DNA of 64,000 nucleotides, taken from NCBI RefSeq assembly GCF_028769735.1, contig NC_088178.1:124001-188000 (forward strand). The letters are read 5' to 3'. The position numbers were made by a program, and so were the translations under genes. The notes beneath the pieces were generated by a model. It saw only the letters and a program-made list of their open reading frames with translations. It was not told the DNA's origin and searched no databases. Positions 53,101 to 64,000 of the stretch are shown here, piece by piece (position 1 is the first letter of the stretch; each line of letters starts with the position of its first letter). This DNA is from Zonotrichia leucophrys gambelii. Taxonomy: Eukaryota > Chordata > Aves > Passeriformes > Passerellidae.

Positions 53101-56100
53101 ACCTCCTTCATTATTAAAATGTCGTTTCAGCAACAGACACAATTATAAGTAAAGAAAACATGGGCAATGTTTCACAGGCTAGATATTTCCTCCTTTTGAA
53201 GTTTTTCATTAAACGTAGAGTTTTTTGAATTATTATATTAAAAACAAAGTAGGTATTCACTGGTAAAGTAATTAATAGGAAGTGTGAATGGCTACTGATG
53301 TTCAGAATTAATGTAATCTGCCATGGTCCTGAAAGACTCATTAAGAACTGACTGGTTCATGTATCATGAATGATAAATCTTTAAGAATTGCAAATGTCTG
53401 AAAACTGCTTTTAAAATTATGGAAGTTCTTTCCTTGAAATTTATGCAAGTAAAGTTACAGCCCTGTTCTCTTTTTCTTTTCAAAAGGAAAGTAGAGCATG
53501 TCAGGAAGGAAATAACTCCATGGAATAGTTGAGTATGTAACAATTTCTTTGGGGGTCAGGGGTGGTGTGTGGATATCTCATTCTTGTTTACTCACCTGTT
53601 TATTCCTGAGGTGATTACTGGAATCAACACTTGCACGTGAGGAGTGTGGGAGGAAAATCTATTTGCCGTGGCTGGTGCTGTGTGTAGTGACAGCCCTCGT
53701 GATGGATGTTCTGGGCAAGTTTTGACGTAGCAGCCTGAGACTCAAGAGACAGGCAGGCCAGGACCCTAGACAGGGGTAGCAAACTAATTCTGTGAGGAGC
53801 TGAACGCCACGTTCCTTCAGGAGCTAGCAGATTCAGAGGCAGCGTGCATTTCACAAGCACCACGAGTGCCAGCAATCAGAAATGCAGCCTCCAGCTGGGC
53901 TTTGGTGCTGTAGCTCAGGCCTGGCACCATGCTCTGGCTGCCACGGCAGGGCTGGGCAGGAAGGCAAAGCTCACACCAAACCTTTGGTGCCCTCTCTTAG
54001 GGTTTGGCTTCTGCATTGTTTCCCACTGAGAAGTACAGGCTATGGATCTGTGGGATCCTGCAACTTATGGGGTAGTGGGGTTGTGGAAGAGGAATTGCAG
54101 CCTTGTTCCTGGCCTCATGTAAAGCCTCAAGATTTCCCCCTTATCCTCAGGTCTGTGTACCTAATGCAGAAATCCAGAGAGGACATGGCATTGGAGAACT
54201 GTAGTTGGGAAGGATGGCTGTCGCTCATTGGTGGAGGTTTGCCATGGTTGAACCCCCGTTTGACTGATCTCCACAGTGTGGACCTACCCCATTTCTCAAT
54301 TTTGTGAGGTGCATGTCCTTCCAAGTGAGGAGTGGCTCCTAGTCCCTGCATAGTTGTCATATTTTGAGTTGAGTGAAATCTGAGGTACGGGAATCTTGAG
54401 ATAATTGTCATGGCAGTTCTGGAGAGAAAAGGAAGTTTATAGATGAACCATTCATTGAAAGGCTGCTGTAAGATGCCAGTGGTAGGTAAAGGCTGGCAAA
54501 TGTGAAACCTTAAGCTGATAGATTTAAGAAGCAGGTTTGATTCAGTTGTGTAAGCACAGGCCTCTGGTCCTACAGTGATGCTCTAGGACCTCTTACGGCA
54601 TCCACTTACTAGTAGGGCATGCACAGGATGTCCAGTGACCTGTGGCAGATGTCCTGGTCCCAGGAGAAACCTCACACATCCCAAGGGGTTCACACACTAT
54701 GAAGGGTTAGTGCAGCTCCGCCAAGGCAGAATGTGTGTTCTCGTAATGCTGAGCAGCTGCAGAACACTTCACAGCATCCCATTTCACATCACAGCTCTCA
54801 CAAGGACATGGAGGGACATGAAAGTCAACAGAAAGGCACTGCCTGGGATCCAGAATATGACATGATTGTACTCCTAATAATTTGCATTCCTTTCTGAAGA
54901 GCCCATTGCACAATTTGGCTGCAAGTGGCTGAGATCTCGTTTTGGGTGTAATGAGAATTCACAGTTCTTAGAATCTGTGTACATATGATGTGTAGTATCT
55001 CAAAGAATGCTTCCTCAATACATAGTTTGCTCCTCTTGCATATTTTTATCTGCCTTTGTGTCACCCATTTATTTTTTCATTTTTGATTAAAAAAGTTAGA
55101 ATCTTTTGTGTATTCTAATCAGACCCTGATTTGGGTCTGCTATTTTAAATTTGAATTTTTTAAGTTTATATTTGCTAAAGCCTTTTTAAAATTTGAGATT
55201 TAAAATCTTAATAGCAAAGCTTCTTAAAACTACTGACATAAATTAAATGGTTAATTCTACTGAGATGACCGTCTCTGTGAGGCTGCATTGTAGGACACTG
55301 TAGGTAAACCTGTGTCAGGATGCAGTCTTTGCCCAAAACCACCTATGTTCTATAGCCATGGGTTTCAGCTAATCAGCACATGCAGCAAAATGTCCTTTTT
55401 GGAGGACTTCTTCCATTGCTCTATGTTGAGTGAGCGTTAGCTCAAACATGGGTATCTGAAGGGCCCTGTGATTGCAACAGTACTGTACATTTGGTAATAC
55501 TTGGAAATGCTGCAGTCATTTCCCTTTCCTGTGAAGATGTAAGTTCCCAAACATCCTCATCTGGCCTGTAATGTGATAAACATCTCTGTTCACAATTTGT
55601 TTAGATTGCTTGTCTACTGTACCAAGTTCTGTGTAATGGCTCATTGCTGCATTTAGAGTGAGACTGCCTAATGTTCATTTCTTGAGAGTTGAAAGAAGGG
55701 ATATCTAGAGTTAGTATGGAAGTACAAAAATAATGAGGAGAACTTGAGAGAAAATCCTCCCAACAACTTATTCTCTGAAATCATTGGAATGCACAGTGGA
55801 GAGACATTTTATGTTGTCATTTACTACCCATCTGTACCAAAAAAAAATAGTCTATGTTATTTCCAAAGTTTAATTTTGGGTGACTCTAATTATAAGCAGA
55901 TTTTTACTTTGTTTTATAGACCTGGTCTACGATCTGCATTTTTAATTCTACACTTAATTATCTATACACAAAGAGTTGATGTAAAATTCATGGAAATAGC
56001 AGTATAATGATAGAGTATAAATTTCACAGCTGTTATTAAGAAAGTAGGCCAACATAGCTCATATTTACAAAGGAAAAGAGATCTAATTGTCAGCTCTTTT

Positions 56101-58290
56101 GAAAACAAAACCCAAAAAAGCCCTAGACCATCTGTCCCGTATGGGTTGTTTTTTATGATTTTCTTAAGGGAGCCTCCATAGGTCAACAGTTTCCAAGGTT
56201 GATTACATTTAATTGCTGTAGTGGTTTTATTAATCTGCATTTTAATCTTGCCAAACTTAATATTTGAATAATCACCCCTTTGATTTTTTTTTCATTCTTA
56301 AATATATGAGGGAGGAAGGAGAATTCTGCCAATTTAGCTATTTTCAAGTTTTTTATCTTTCTTAACAGCAGCTTTGAATGATTAATGTGAACAAATGCCT
56401 TTTAGATTTGTCTGCCAGTGGAAAAATATACCTGAGCTCATTCAAGTGCTGTTAATGAAAATGACAAAAGCAGTGATTTGTTATTGCAGCTGCCACTAGT
56501 TACTGTTTTATAAATCATATGACCTGATGAAATACTGTGTTATTGCCCTGCACCTGGTAACCCAAAAGAAGGGTCAAGCAAGAGAAAAATCTCTAGCAGT
56601 TAACAACAAATCTATTTTGGGGAAAAGACCCTCTTTTTTTTTACCAGCTGGGGAGTGTCGGATAAACATAGGGGAGAGGAAACCAAGCCTCAAACCCTAA
56701 CAGTTTATTTATTTCTAGAAGGAAATATAAAATTAATAAGCCCACCAAGAATAAGAGTTGGTAGACTCATGATCTGTAAGATACCCACTAAACATTTTGT
56801 GCCATAAAAACATGTTTGCGCGTCCCTCTGTGATTTCCCTCAGTGTGGGTAGGTTTTTTCTTCCTTCTTGATAATCTGCTTTCTGCAGGGAGGAAGGGTG
56901 TCTCTATCAGCCAAAGACCTGAGCAGCCGTTTGAGTGACCCCTTTGGAAAGCTGTGTGTGCTGAACCTGTTTGGGTACGCAGAGTTGTTACTCTTGGTCA
57001 CCACAAGGCTCTTCCACTTTGACACAGATATCAAGGTCTTCTCAATTTCTAAGTCAAACAGAAATGGGGAGACTTTCCTTAATGTGATCCTTGGTTTATT
57101 TGTTGTGTGTATTTTGTTGAGTTTTTTTCTTTGCTGTGGCATCTTGCAGGCGTAATCAAATTGAAGTCCAATTCTCTGTATACCCATCAGGAATTAACAG
57201 CAGCAAAAGCTATGCTATCCCCAGCTGGATTTCCTGGGGAGTCTTTTCTTGCTGAGTGGTTTTCTGAGCTGTATAATCACATATTTGTATGATAATCCCT
57301 TTATATGGAGTCACTGCAAAAGGAAAGGGTGATCTGTTATAGTAGCACTCCCTTTACTTACACCACCAAATTTTCTTAAAGCTTTCTGTTCTGGTGGAGG
57401 TTATGCTCAGACTTACTTTGTATTCTGCTGTGGACATATACATGAATCCTAGCTTGAGAATTCAGTAAGAATATTATGGATGTTGAGGCCTTAGATAACT
57501 GACAAGTTAAACGTTAATTTCCATCACATGTTGTCATTGCCATGTTGTCATTAGGGCCCACATATAATTACAATTTACCAATATAACTTCCTGCAAAGCC
57601 AGACATCATATTGTACATTTGGTATTTATTGATTAGCATACTTACCTGTCATCAGTAAATCACTGTGTCTCTCTGCAGGAGTAGCCTGTGCTGTACACCA
57701 CAATAATAGTGCTGCTTAGAGTCCAAGTTTAATGAGGTTTGAAATTATCAGATTAGTTATTGATGCAAACCAGTGTGGCATTTGCATTCTCTGAACAGAG
57801 AGACATAATTCTCTCTCAGGGTTTTTTCCTAAAGAAGCACAGAGAGAAGAACATAAAAACAATTCTTATCTCTATTCTCTACTCCTGTTATTTTACACAT
57901 GTCTGTGTTGCAGGAGGATGTTCAAGGGTCAGGCTTGCTTGTATCTAATTCTTAGGGAGTCTGAAGGGAAAGTAATGTGTTTGTGTGTCCATACCCAGAA
58001 AAAACAAGCCAAAATACCAATGCATTTTATCCCTGAAGAAAAACCCAGAAGACACTGGTATTATTTTAGTATACTGTAGATCAAGTGCCTTCATAGCTCA
58101 TGTTTTACATGATAATCAGCATAAACGTGACCCTACGCCAATGAATACACATGCATACTATACTCCATAGTTTAGACAAACAGCTGTATTTTATATTTAT
58201 CCTTTTACTTTGAAAAACTGTAAGACTAAAACAACAGCAAATGCAGCAATGCAGATGTTTTTTCTCCTTTAATGCATAGTCAAATAAACA

Positions 58291-58296
58291 TTTATT
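58291..58296 (-). promoter_or_regulatory. RGS13: Candidate RGS13 poly(A) signal
   Basis: The minus strand reads AATAAA here, about 330 bases beyond the in-frame TGA of the last exon. A second AATAAA lies nearer at 58366-58361. Either could end the transcript; the sequence between them and the exon is taken as 3' UTR without further support. Confidence 0.35.
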
Positions 58297-58625
58297 TCCC
58301 AACAGCAAAATGCTTTTAAAAAAATATTTTCAGTTTTCCCTAAACCCCAGTTTTTAGGATTTTATTGTGGGGCGATGAAAACAAAACAAGGAGACTTCCT
58401 TGGGGAGGGGGAAGATAGTGCCTTGTGAATTCTAACATCAACAGAACAGTTTAATAATAGGATTCCTCGACTGCCTGATTTCTGCTGTCTTCTTTAAACC
58501 TTAAACACGTGGGTGACAGAAGAAACCTTTTACATTTTCAACCATTCTCTTCAATTTCCCATTGAATTGTTGCCATTAGTTTGAAGACTGTGTTTGAGCT
58601 TTTGGTAGAACTGTGATTCAAGCAA

Positions 58626-58748
58626 TCAGGGGTAGGAATCTCTTTCCATGTGCATGTAGAGTATTCTCTGCTCTCCATCAAAGCAGGACTGTGTTGGCTC
58701 TTGAACATTCCTCACAATTGGTTTCCTAGCAGGACTGTCCATGTTTGT
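58626..58748 (-). CDS. RGS13: RGS13 terminal exon, ending at an in-frame TGA
   Basis: It begins after a good polypyrimidine tract and TTTCAG with TNMDSPARKPIVRNVQEPTQ and reads to YMHMERDSYP, then TGA. Human RGS13 has about 20 more residues. The contact Asn in TNMD is kept, but the usual Ile before it is Thr. The in-frame sequence beyond the stop still resembles the family for about 10-15 codons. Confidence 0.85.
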   Translation of the reverse strand, partial: TNMDSPARKPIVRNVQEPTQSCFDGEQRILYMHMERDSYP

Positions 58749-61630
58749 CTGAAACAAAAGCAAGAAGGCCAGTTCAGTCCTGACTACTGTGGTTAGTGGA
58801 GGTTGAGAGCAGTGGTGGAGTCTGTGCTGCTGGGCCTGTATGCAGAATATGGCTCCAGATGTGAGGGAGTTTAGCAGGATGAGTTTGGTTTGCTCACTGC
58901 TTCTAGGAAGAATAAGAGAACAGGGACAATTCAAACAGGAATTGTCCTGACAACATGGTTTGGATGGAGTGGCTGCAGTGGAAAGAGCAGCTGAAAATTG
59001 CTGGTATCCAAACCTGCTTTCTTCTGCTAAGAATTGTTCCTAGAGCTACAGTTAGGTTCCAGAAAAAAAACTGATGAGTCCAAGTGCCTGGAGGTGCACA
59101 GTACCAAGGGAAAAAAAAAAAAAAGACTAAAAGCCTTTTATGGTCTGAGATAAAATTGCGCTTATAGTTATGGCCTGAGATAAAATTAGGCTTATATATT
59201 GCTGAAGATTGCAATGCAAGATGTTTTCCATTATCATCTGTATGGCAGATTACCTTTGTCAAGTGGGCAGTTTGCCTTATCTCTCTGAGTGACCACAGTC
59301 ACACCTCCTTCGGGAGGGGACGTCTTCTGATAACAGACTATTGAATGTCACTGCATGGCTGATAAGAACTGCAGCATCCCATTGGGAGAGGTGAGCCCAG
59401 AGGGAGGAGCCAAGCATTCCTACCTGGATACAATCTGAGGTTTCAAACATTGCTACCCAGATATAACCCAGAGGTTTGTGAGACACCAGCACGAGTTTCT
59501 CCATGGGATTACCCAGAGGAACAGCAGCTGCCTCTCCTTCCACTGGATCTTCAGAGGAAGAATACATCCTTCTCTACAGATCCCTTCTCCAGCAGAACCA
59601 GCCCTGACACTGCAGGAGGGCTGAGCCACAATTCCAATGGGACTGCCACCAACACCCTGACCCACAGGGTGTCAGGCTGGGTTCTGACTCTGTCAGTGTT
59701 GTTCTAGTGTACTGCATTGTTTATTTTATCCTTTTTTTTTTTCCTTTTCCCTATTAAAGAACTGTTATTTCCTGCTCCCATATTTTTGCCCGAGAGCCCC
59801 TTAATTTAAAATTTATAGCAATTTGGAGGGGTGGGGAGAGTTTACATTCTCCATTTCAGGGGAGGCTCCTGCCTTCCTTAGCATGAACCTGTCTTTCCAA
59901 ACCAAGACATATATCAACCTTGTTTGGGAAAAGTTTTCATTCCTAGATTTTTCCTGCTGCAATTCATGGTTTGTAGCAAATAAATTGAACCTCTGCAGGT
60001 GTGTAAGAGCAGAAAGGTCTGGTGGTCAGCATAAACACCAGATAAAAGGAACCCTTTGAAAGTCCATCAGCTTATGATGAGTTCTATTGGTTGTGTTCAG
60101 CTTGACCTTGTCTGTTAGCGTGGAGAGGAGACCTCTAAAGATTTGGTTGGTGCTGATGTCTTTCATGGGTTGAGATCTTCCTCTTCCAGAGGTGTCATTT
60201 GAGTGGCCCCTTTTTAAATGCTGCCATAATTTGAATACAAACTGTGTTTCATATCCTCATGAGCATGTAGTTTTTAGAGTGGTACATAGTTTTGGTGTTA
60301 AAATGGGAAATTGTGCTGTCCTGAAGCTCTAGAAACCAGGCAGCCAAAAGAAAGATTCAAATACACACTATTTTAGAAAAAAATTGCACAGCTTATTTAT
60401 AACTGTCCTGATTTAAGCCCTTATATTTGATTAATGAATTTGGGGTTGGCAGTATTGACATTTCTCTTTTGTAAGTGCAACTGTGTTGCTGAGTTCCCTA
60501 CAGCTACACATACTAAAAAAATACTGAGAAAAAAGGACAAGAATGCATTGTTTAGCCACTTAGCACTTAAAGCCAACAGAGGGAACTTTAAAATTTGCTC
60601 AAGATTTGGATTAGAGGGAGTGGTTTAGTCATTTAAAGCAGCAACTGCTCTCAGCCAACATTTGGAAATCCAACTGATTTGGGTTTGGCTTCTCCTCCAG
60701 TGCCAGCAGGGAGGCTGCATTTTTAGACTCTATAATAATTTCATTGTCACACATAAACCAGAAAATAATGTAGCATGATTTTTCAGTTATGTCAGCCTGC
60801 CAGAGGCAGTGACAGTAAAAGCCAATGTTGGCTTAGTTTTGCAAGGAGAGTAATAAGCAAGAATGTTTAAAGGTCATAGAGCATGTTTGACTGAGCAGGA
60901 ATGACTTTTTTCTATAGCCGTTTGTCAGGGGAAAATACCCAGATACTTTACATACAAATTTGCTGTTTTCTGAAAAAAAAATAAAAAGGAAGAAAAAAAA
61001 AGGAATGTGTCTTGGAATCTTTCTCTTCACCCATTTTGCAAAGGGGACAGCACTGGGCAGTTTTTTACTTTTCTCAGTTATATTTACTCTTGCAAAGACC
61101 AGACTGAGATATAGATATATAGATAGATATAGATATATGTAGCAATGGGATAATCCAAAATATGGTGAAGTCATATCAATGGCCTCTGGATCTGGTGTTA
61201 AAAAAGAAAAGAGATCCATTAATTTGGTTCTTAACTTAGTCGTGCATTTTGCTTGTGTTCTTGGTGGATGTAGTTGAAATATTTGCCTGCAGATGAGGTG
61301 TAGATTCAAATATTAAAATTCTGTGTGGAAAAGAGTTTGAGGGGAGGGTGGACCCAAGTTTTCCCTCCCTTTGGTGTGAGAGGAACTAGACATTTCTTGT
61401 TGGTCTGCTGTGTGACACTTCAGGCATTTCTATGAAATAAAGAGCTTGTGATCTTGTAGTAACCTCTTTGGGAGCCTGGGGTTGGATGTAACTCATAAAG
61501 AGCTTCCTGGCAATGGAAATCCTTTTCCTTTGTGATTTTATCTTCTTATAAGCTTCACAGACAAGCCAGAATTCTGTGTTTTCATCACTGTATTCTGTCT
61601 TCAGGTAGGTCTTATAGATTATGGGCACAT
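58626..61630 (-). CDS. RGS13: Regulator of G-protein signalling 13, 3' part, with premature stop
   Basis: RGS13 is a small R4-family GAP for Gi and Gq alpha subunits, known in mammals from germinal-centre B cells and mast cells. Two exons are visible, 167 and 123 coding bases, separated by a 2,715-base intron. They encode the RGS box from its third helix to SYP. SDENTEFW, ISIARKLF, YIQPQAPKE, NVQEPTQSCF and YMHMERDSYP match human RGS13 better than RGS1, RGS2 or RGS21 as I recall them, and its place upstream of RGS2 on the same strand fits the conserved cluster. The frame ends at TGA (58628-58626), where the family has Arg in SYPRFL; homology continues beyond it in frame (LLESQFYQKL) to 58551. 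Earlier exons were not found in the 2.4 kb upstream and probably lie outside. It may be a decaying gene, a null allele or a truncated but expressed protein. Confidence 0.82.
59140..59199. repeat. 30-bp imperfect tandem duplication beside the LTR
   Basis: Two copies of a unit containing CTGAGATAAAATT and CTTATA lie at 59140-59169 and 59170-59199, with a few differences. The right copy runs into the LTR's left target-site duplication, so the LTR inserted in or at the edge of an existing duplication. A 14-base A run (59111-59124) lies just to the left. Confidence 0.75.
59200..59909 (+). mobile_element. Solo LTR with 5-bp target-site duplication, antisense in RGS13 intron
   Basis: The 710-base element starts TGCTGAAGAT and ends CCAAGACA, giving TG...CA termini, and is bracketed by a perfect 5-bp repeat TATAT (59195-59199 and 59910-59914). 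On the plus strand it carries ATTAAA at 59753 within a T-rich context and ends with a block (GGAGGCTCCTGCCTTCCTTA) that I associate with passerine ERVL-type LTRs. No gag, pol or env remains adjoin it. It lies in the last RGS13 intron, about 450 bases from the terminal exon, in the opposite orientation to the gene. Because TATAT is AT-rich, the duplication alone is weaker evidence than at 28.3 kb. Confidence 0.78.
61106..61139. repeat. Short (GATA)n/(TA)n-like microsatellite
   Basis: About 34 bases alternate ATAGATATA and TAGATAGA units. The run is imperfect and lies in the last RGS13 intron, about 330 bases from the 167-bp exon. Confidence 0.8.
61464..61630 (-). CDS. RGS13: RGS13 exon with RGS-box core (167 bp)
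   Basis: It follows a TTTACAG acceptor; the first codon is completed by one base from the missing upstream exon. It encodes VPIIYKTYLKTEYSDENTEF and continues through WLVCEAYKKI to IQPQAPKE. The 167-bp length and phases equal exon 4 of RGS2. The Galpha-contact Asn in SDEN is present. The usually invariant Gly after Tyr is Val. The donor GAG/GTTACT departs from consensus at +3 and +5. Confidence 0.88.
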
Positions 61631-64000
61631 CTGTAAATATTTCAGAAGCCAAATTTATACTGCCTGCCTACATGCATTATGTTTAGAGTGCTTTGGAGGT
61701 AATAGGGACACTTAAAAAGTAGTGCCTCGGCCCTACAGTTCAACCTTGCATTTTCCTGCACATGCAGGGCTCTCTAGTAAATCTAATCCCACAGTAAATC
61801 TAAGGTAGGCAAACGCTTTGCCTACATTTCCAGAAGAGCTGCAAATCCACTTGGTTTAGAGTATCTGGCTTTTTATGTGAGTCTACCTTTCCATTTTTGG
61901 TGTCATAAAGCTTTTAAATTAATTAAAATTCAATGAGTAGTGTTTTCAGGTGCAGTGAAGGAGGCATTTTAAGAAGGACAGCATTCTGATTACTGCTGGA
62001 ATCTCAAGGTGTTTTATTTAAAGCAAACTTTGTTGCTGGTGCAGCATTCTGGCCTTTCAAATTTCTGAAGATATTGAGCACAGCCTGTCATCTGGCGGAG
62101 GGGGTGATCACATGTGTGCCTGCTGCTCCTGCTGTTATTTTGTCTCTTTGAACAGTTTTCTGTTGAGGAGTTTCTCCCTGTGCTGTAACATACTAGGTTA
62201 TTTAAGATTTTAACAGCAAAATCGTTTAAGTTAAAAATGCTGGTAATCTTCTAGCTCCGTAATTTTTCTACAGTAAAATACAATAATGCCAGTCCTCAGG
62301 AGTAATTTTTAGAGGCTTTTGCTGCGACTTTTTCATCGCTATTTTAAAAAATGTAATTCAGCAGTGATGTTCTGGACTGCTGCCCATACGAGAAATCTGG
62401 GAGAGCTCTGAGCTCCATATGAAGCAGAGGGGGATGGAGTGGGAAAGTTCAGAATTCCTGCTGCATCTACAGTTCTTTCCATCTCTGAATATTGGACCTG
62501 CCTTCCATGGCATTTGCCTGAATAGATATGCCATTATCTGGTCTCTTTGGTGTATGCAGGGTTTCCCAAGTGAACTTTGTCACTTTTCTGCTAATATAAG
62601 GTGCTATTCAGTACTCTAAGTGGGGATGTGGCAGACAAACCATGCTCTCATTATGTGTCTGTACAGAAATTACACGATTGCAGAAATGGCAAGTTTGGGA
62701 AAGCATTTGCAGCATGCTATGTTTATTTCCAGTGTGATGCGTGCTAGGCATGTCACAAAGTTGTTTTTCATTAGTTGTGTATAAGGCAGCATATATTATG
62801 CAGCAGGAGTTACTGATTTTGCTTTGTGGGAACTTTTCTCAGCAATCCATCTGGGACACAAACATGCAATTACTAACATTTGCTCGATACTAGGTTTTCA
62901 AAAAACTGGGACCACTGTAGCACTTCCTTCAAAGACACCCTTTAGAAAAAAGGAGGTGATTATTGCAGGGTTAGCCGTGGCTCAAAGTATAAAAACCTAA
63001 TAACCTTGAAAATCTGTTGAAAATCCGTTCCCTAATTTAAATATGAGGCTTATGAATCTTACACTTTAAAAGGCTTTCTTGCATCTTCTAGTTCTTGTGC
63101 TTACTATGTCGAGAAAAATATTTTTCTTGCTGTAACAAATGCAGTTCCATTTCAAGGTGCTCCATGTAATTCCTCTAGAGATGGCATTCACTGATTTAAA
63201 CTGTGCTTAGGAGAAACACAAGAAAAGTACTGCCTTTCTAGACAGCAACTTCTTTGGAGAGAGAAATCATCATAGAATTCAGGAAATATTGATGTTTGTA
63301 TTTAGTAGCCAAGTCTTTGGGGGCACAAGACCTTATTGCAGTATTTCAAGGCCTTTAACATCAAAGTTGACTTACCATCTGAGAGCTTAATATAAGGTCC
63401 AAGAATAAGGTAAATAATGAAAGGTTAACGCAATCTTAGCTGGAAGAGACTTCCATCTCTCACCAGTTGTTTACAATGCAGTGTGACACATTATTACTAA
63501 TCTGCACAGCCCTTGGAAGTGGCCAGAGTCAGATTTTACTTTCATGTTTGCTATTCTTAAACAGTAAATTCATAAGCTTGTGGGAGTCTCATGCCTGATT
63601 CTGGGAAAGAGCATGGATGTAGTGAGGTGAGAGACTAAACAATTTAAGGAAAAACAAAGGTTTGAAGGCCGTATCTCCATTTGAGTGCATGTAGTTCCAT
63701 TTACACCAACATATTTTCAAGCATTGAGGTTTTAGGACACCAATGCTGGTAACTTGGAAGAGATGCTTATACTTATGTTAGGAAAAGGAAGGGCAGGGGA
63801 TGTATTCCAGTGGGTGCTTTCCATAATGTCTCAGCCAAATTGGGAGTATGGTTCCCTCTCATTGAATATTTGCTTTTCATAGCAGCTATAATTTTGTCAA
63901 CAACTGTTTAGTATCACAGGGCTTTTTAAAATTTTAATCAAAATTGGCTTTGATATGAGTGCTGCATGATGCTTTATAGATTTCTGCTGCAGAACAGCCA
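61631..64000 (-). other. RGS13: Upstream RGS13 intron sequence, no exon recognised
   Basis: The expected 62-bp RGS exon (reading roughly EE..QW...F..L...K, ending one base into a Tyr codon) was searched for on the minus strand and not found. One consensus donor-like site, ATG/GTAAGT at about 63,373, has no RGS-like reading frame before it. The stretch is otherwise plain AT-rich sequence, and the missing exons are presumed to lie beyond 64,000. Confidence 0.5.

Larger units (their letters stand above)
20000..58269. other. RGS13-RGS2 intergenic interval
   Basis: About 38 kb separates the RGS2 promoter from the end of RGS13. I looked for RGS-box signatures (ENIEFW, SYPRFL) on both strands and found none besides the two genes, so no extra RGS copy is visible. 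Apart from the repeats and LTRs listed individually, the interval is AT-rich single-copy DNA with many homopolymer runs. Regulatory elements for the two genes may lie here, but none can be named from sequence alone. Confidence 0.55.

Noticed and set aside
61386..61652. Reading the RGS13 core exon as a stand-alone 88-codon gene starting MASEIFTD
   Set aside because: The apparent start lies in intron sequence before a TTTACAG acceptor, and the apparent C-terminus runs past the donor. The RGS homology covers exactly the 167-bp exon.

Overview
The window looks like vertebrate, specifically avian and probably passerine, nuclear DNA. It is gene-poor and intron-bearing, with a CR1 LINE 3' end and solo LTRs of a kind I associate with passerine birds. 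Two R4-family RGS genes lie on the minus strand in the order RGS13 then RGS2, as in the amniote RGS18-RGS21-RGS1-RGS13-RGS2 cluster. The bird and passerine assignments rest on remembered repeat families, not on a database search.

Layout: 1-16,959 is gene-free flank downstream of RGS2, holding low-complexity DNA, a strong hairpin near 4.3 kb, a trinucleotide cluster near 13.6 kb and a CR1 fragment near 16 kb. 16,960-19,945 is a complete, compact five-exon RGS2 gene (211 codons) with its 3' UTR, poly(A) signal and GC-rich promoter. About 20-58.3 kb is a roughly 38-kb intergenic interval with a GC-rich minisatellite 1.3 kb upstream of RGS2, a solo LTR with target-site duplication, a second LTR-like segment, an 88-bp-period duplication, a 40-bp near-perfect palindrome and a compound trinucleotide microsatellite. 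58,270-64,000 holds the 3' part of RGS13 (the last two exons), with an antisense solo LTR in the intron between them. The earlier RGS13 exons were not found and probably lie beyond the window.

Both genes encode GTPase-activating proteins for heterotrimeric G-protein alpha subunits. RGS2 looks intact and keeps its Gq-selectivity residues. RGS13 carries an in-frame TGA at the arginine of the conserved SYPRFL motif and has a weak last splice donor, so in this sequence it is truncated or decaying. No tRNA, rRNA or other protein-coding gene could be supported; most other long open frames coincide with repeats or resemble nothing I recognise.
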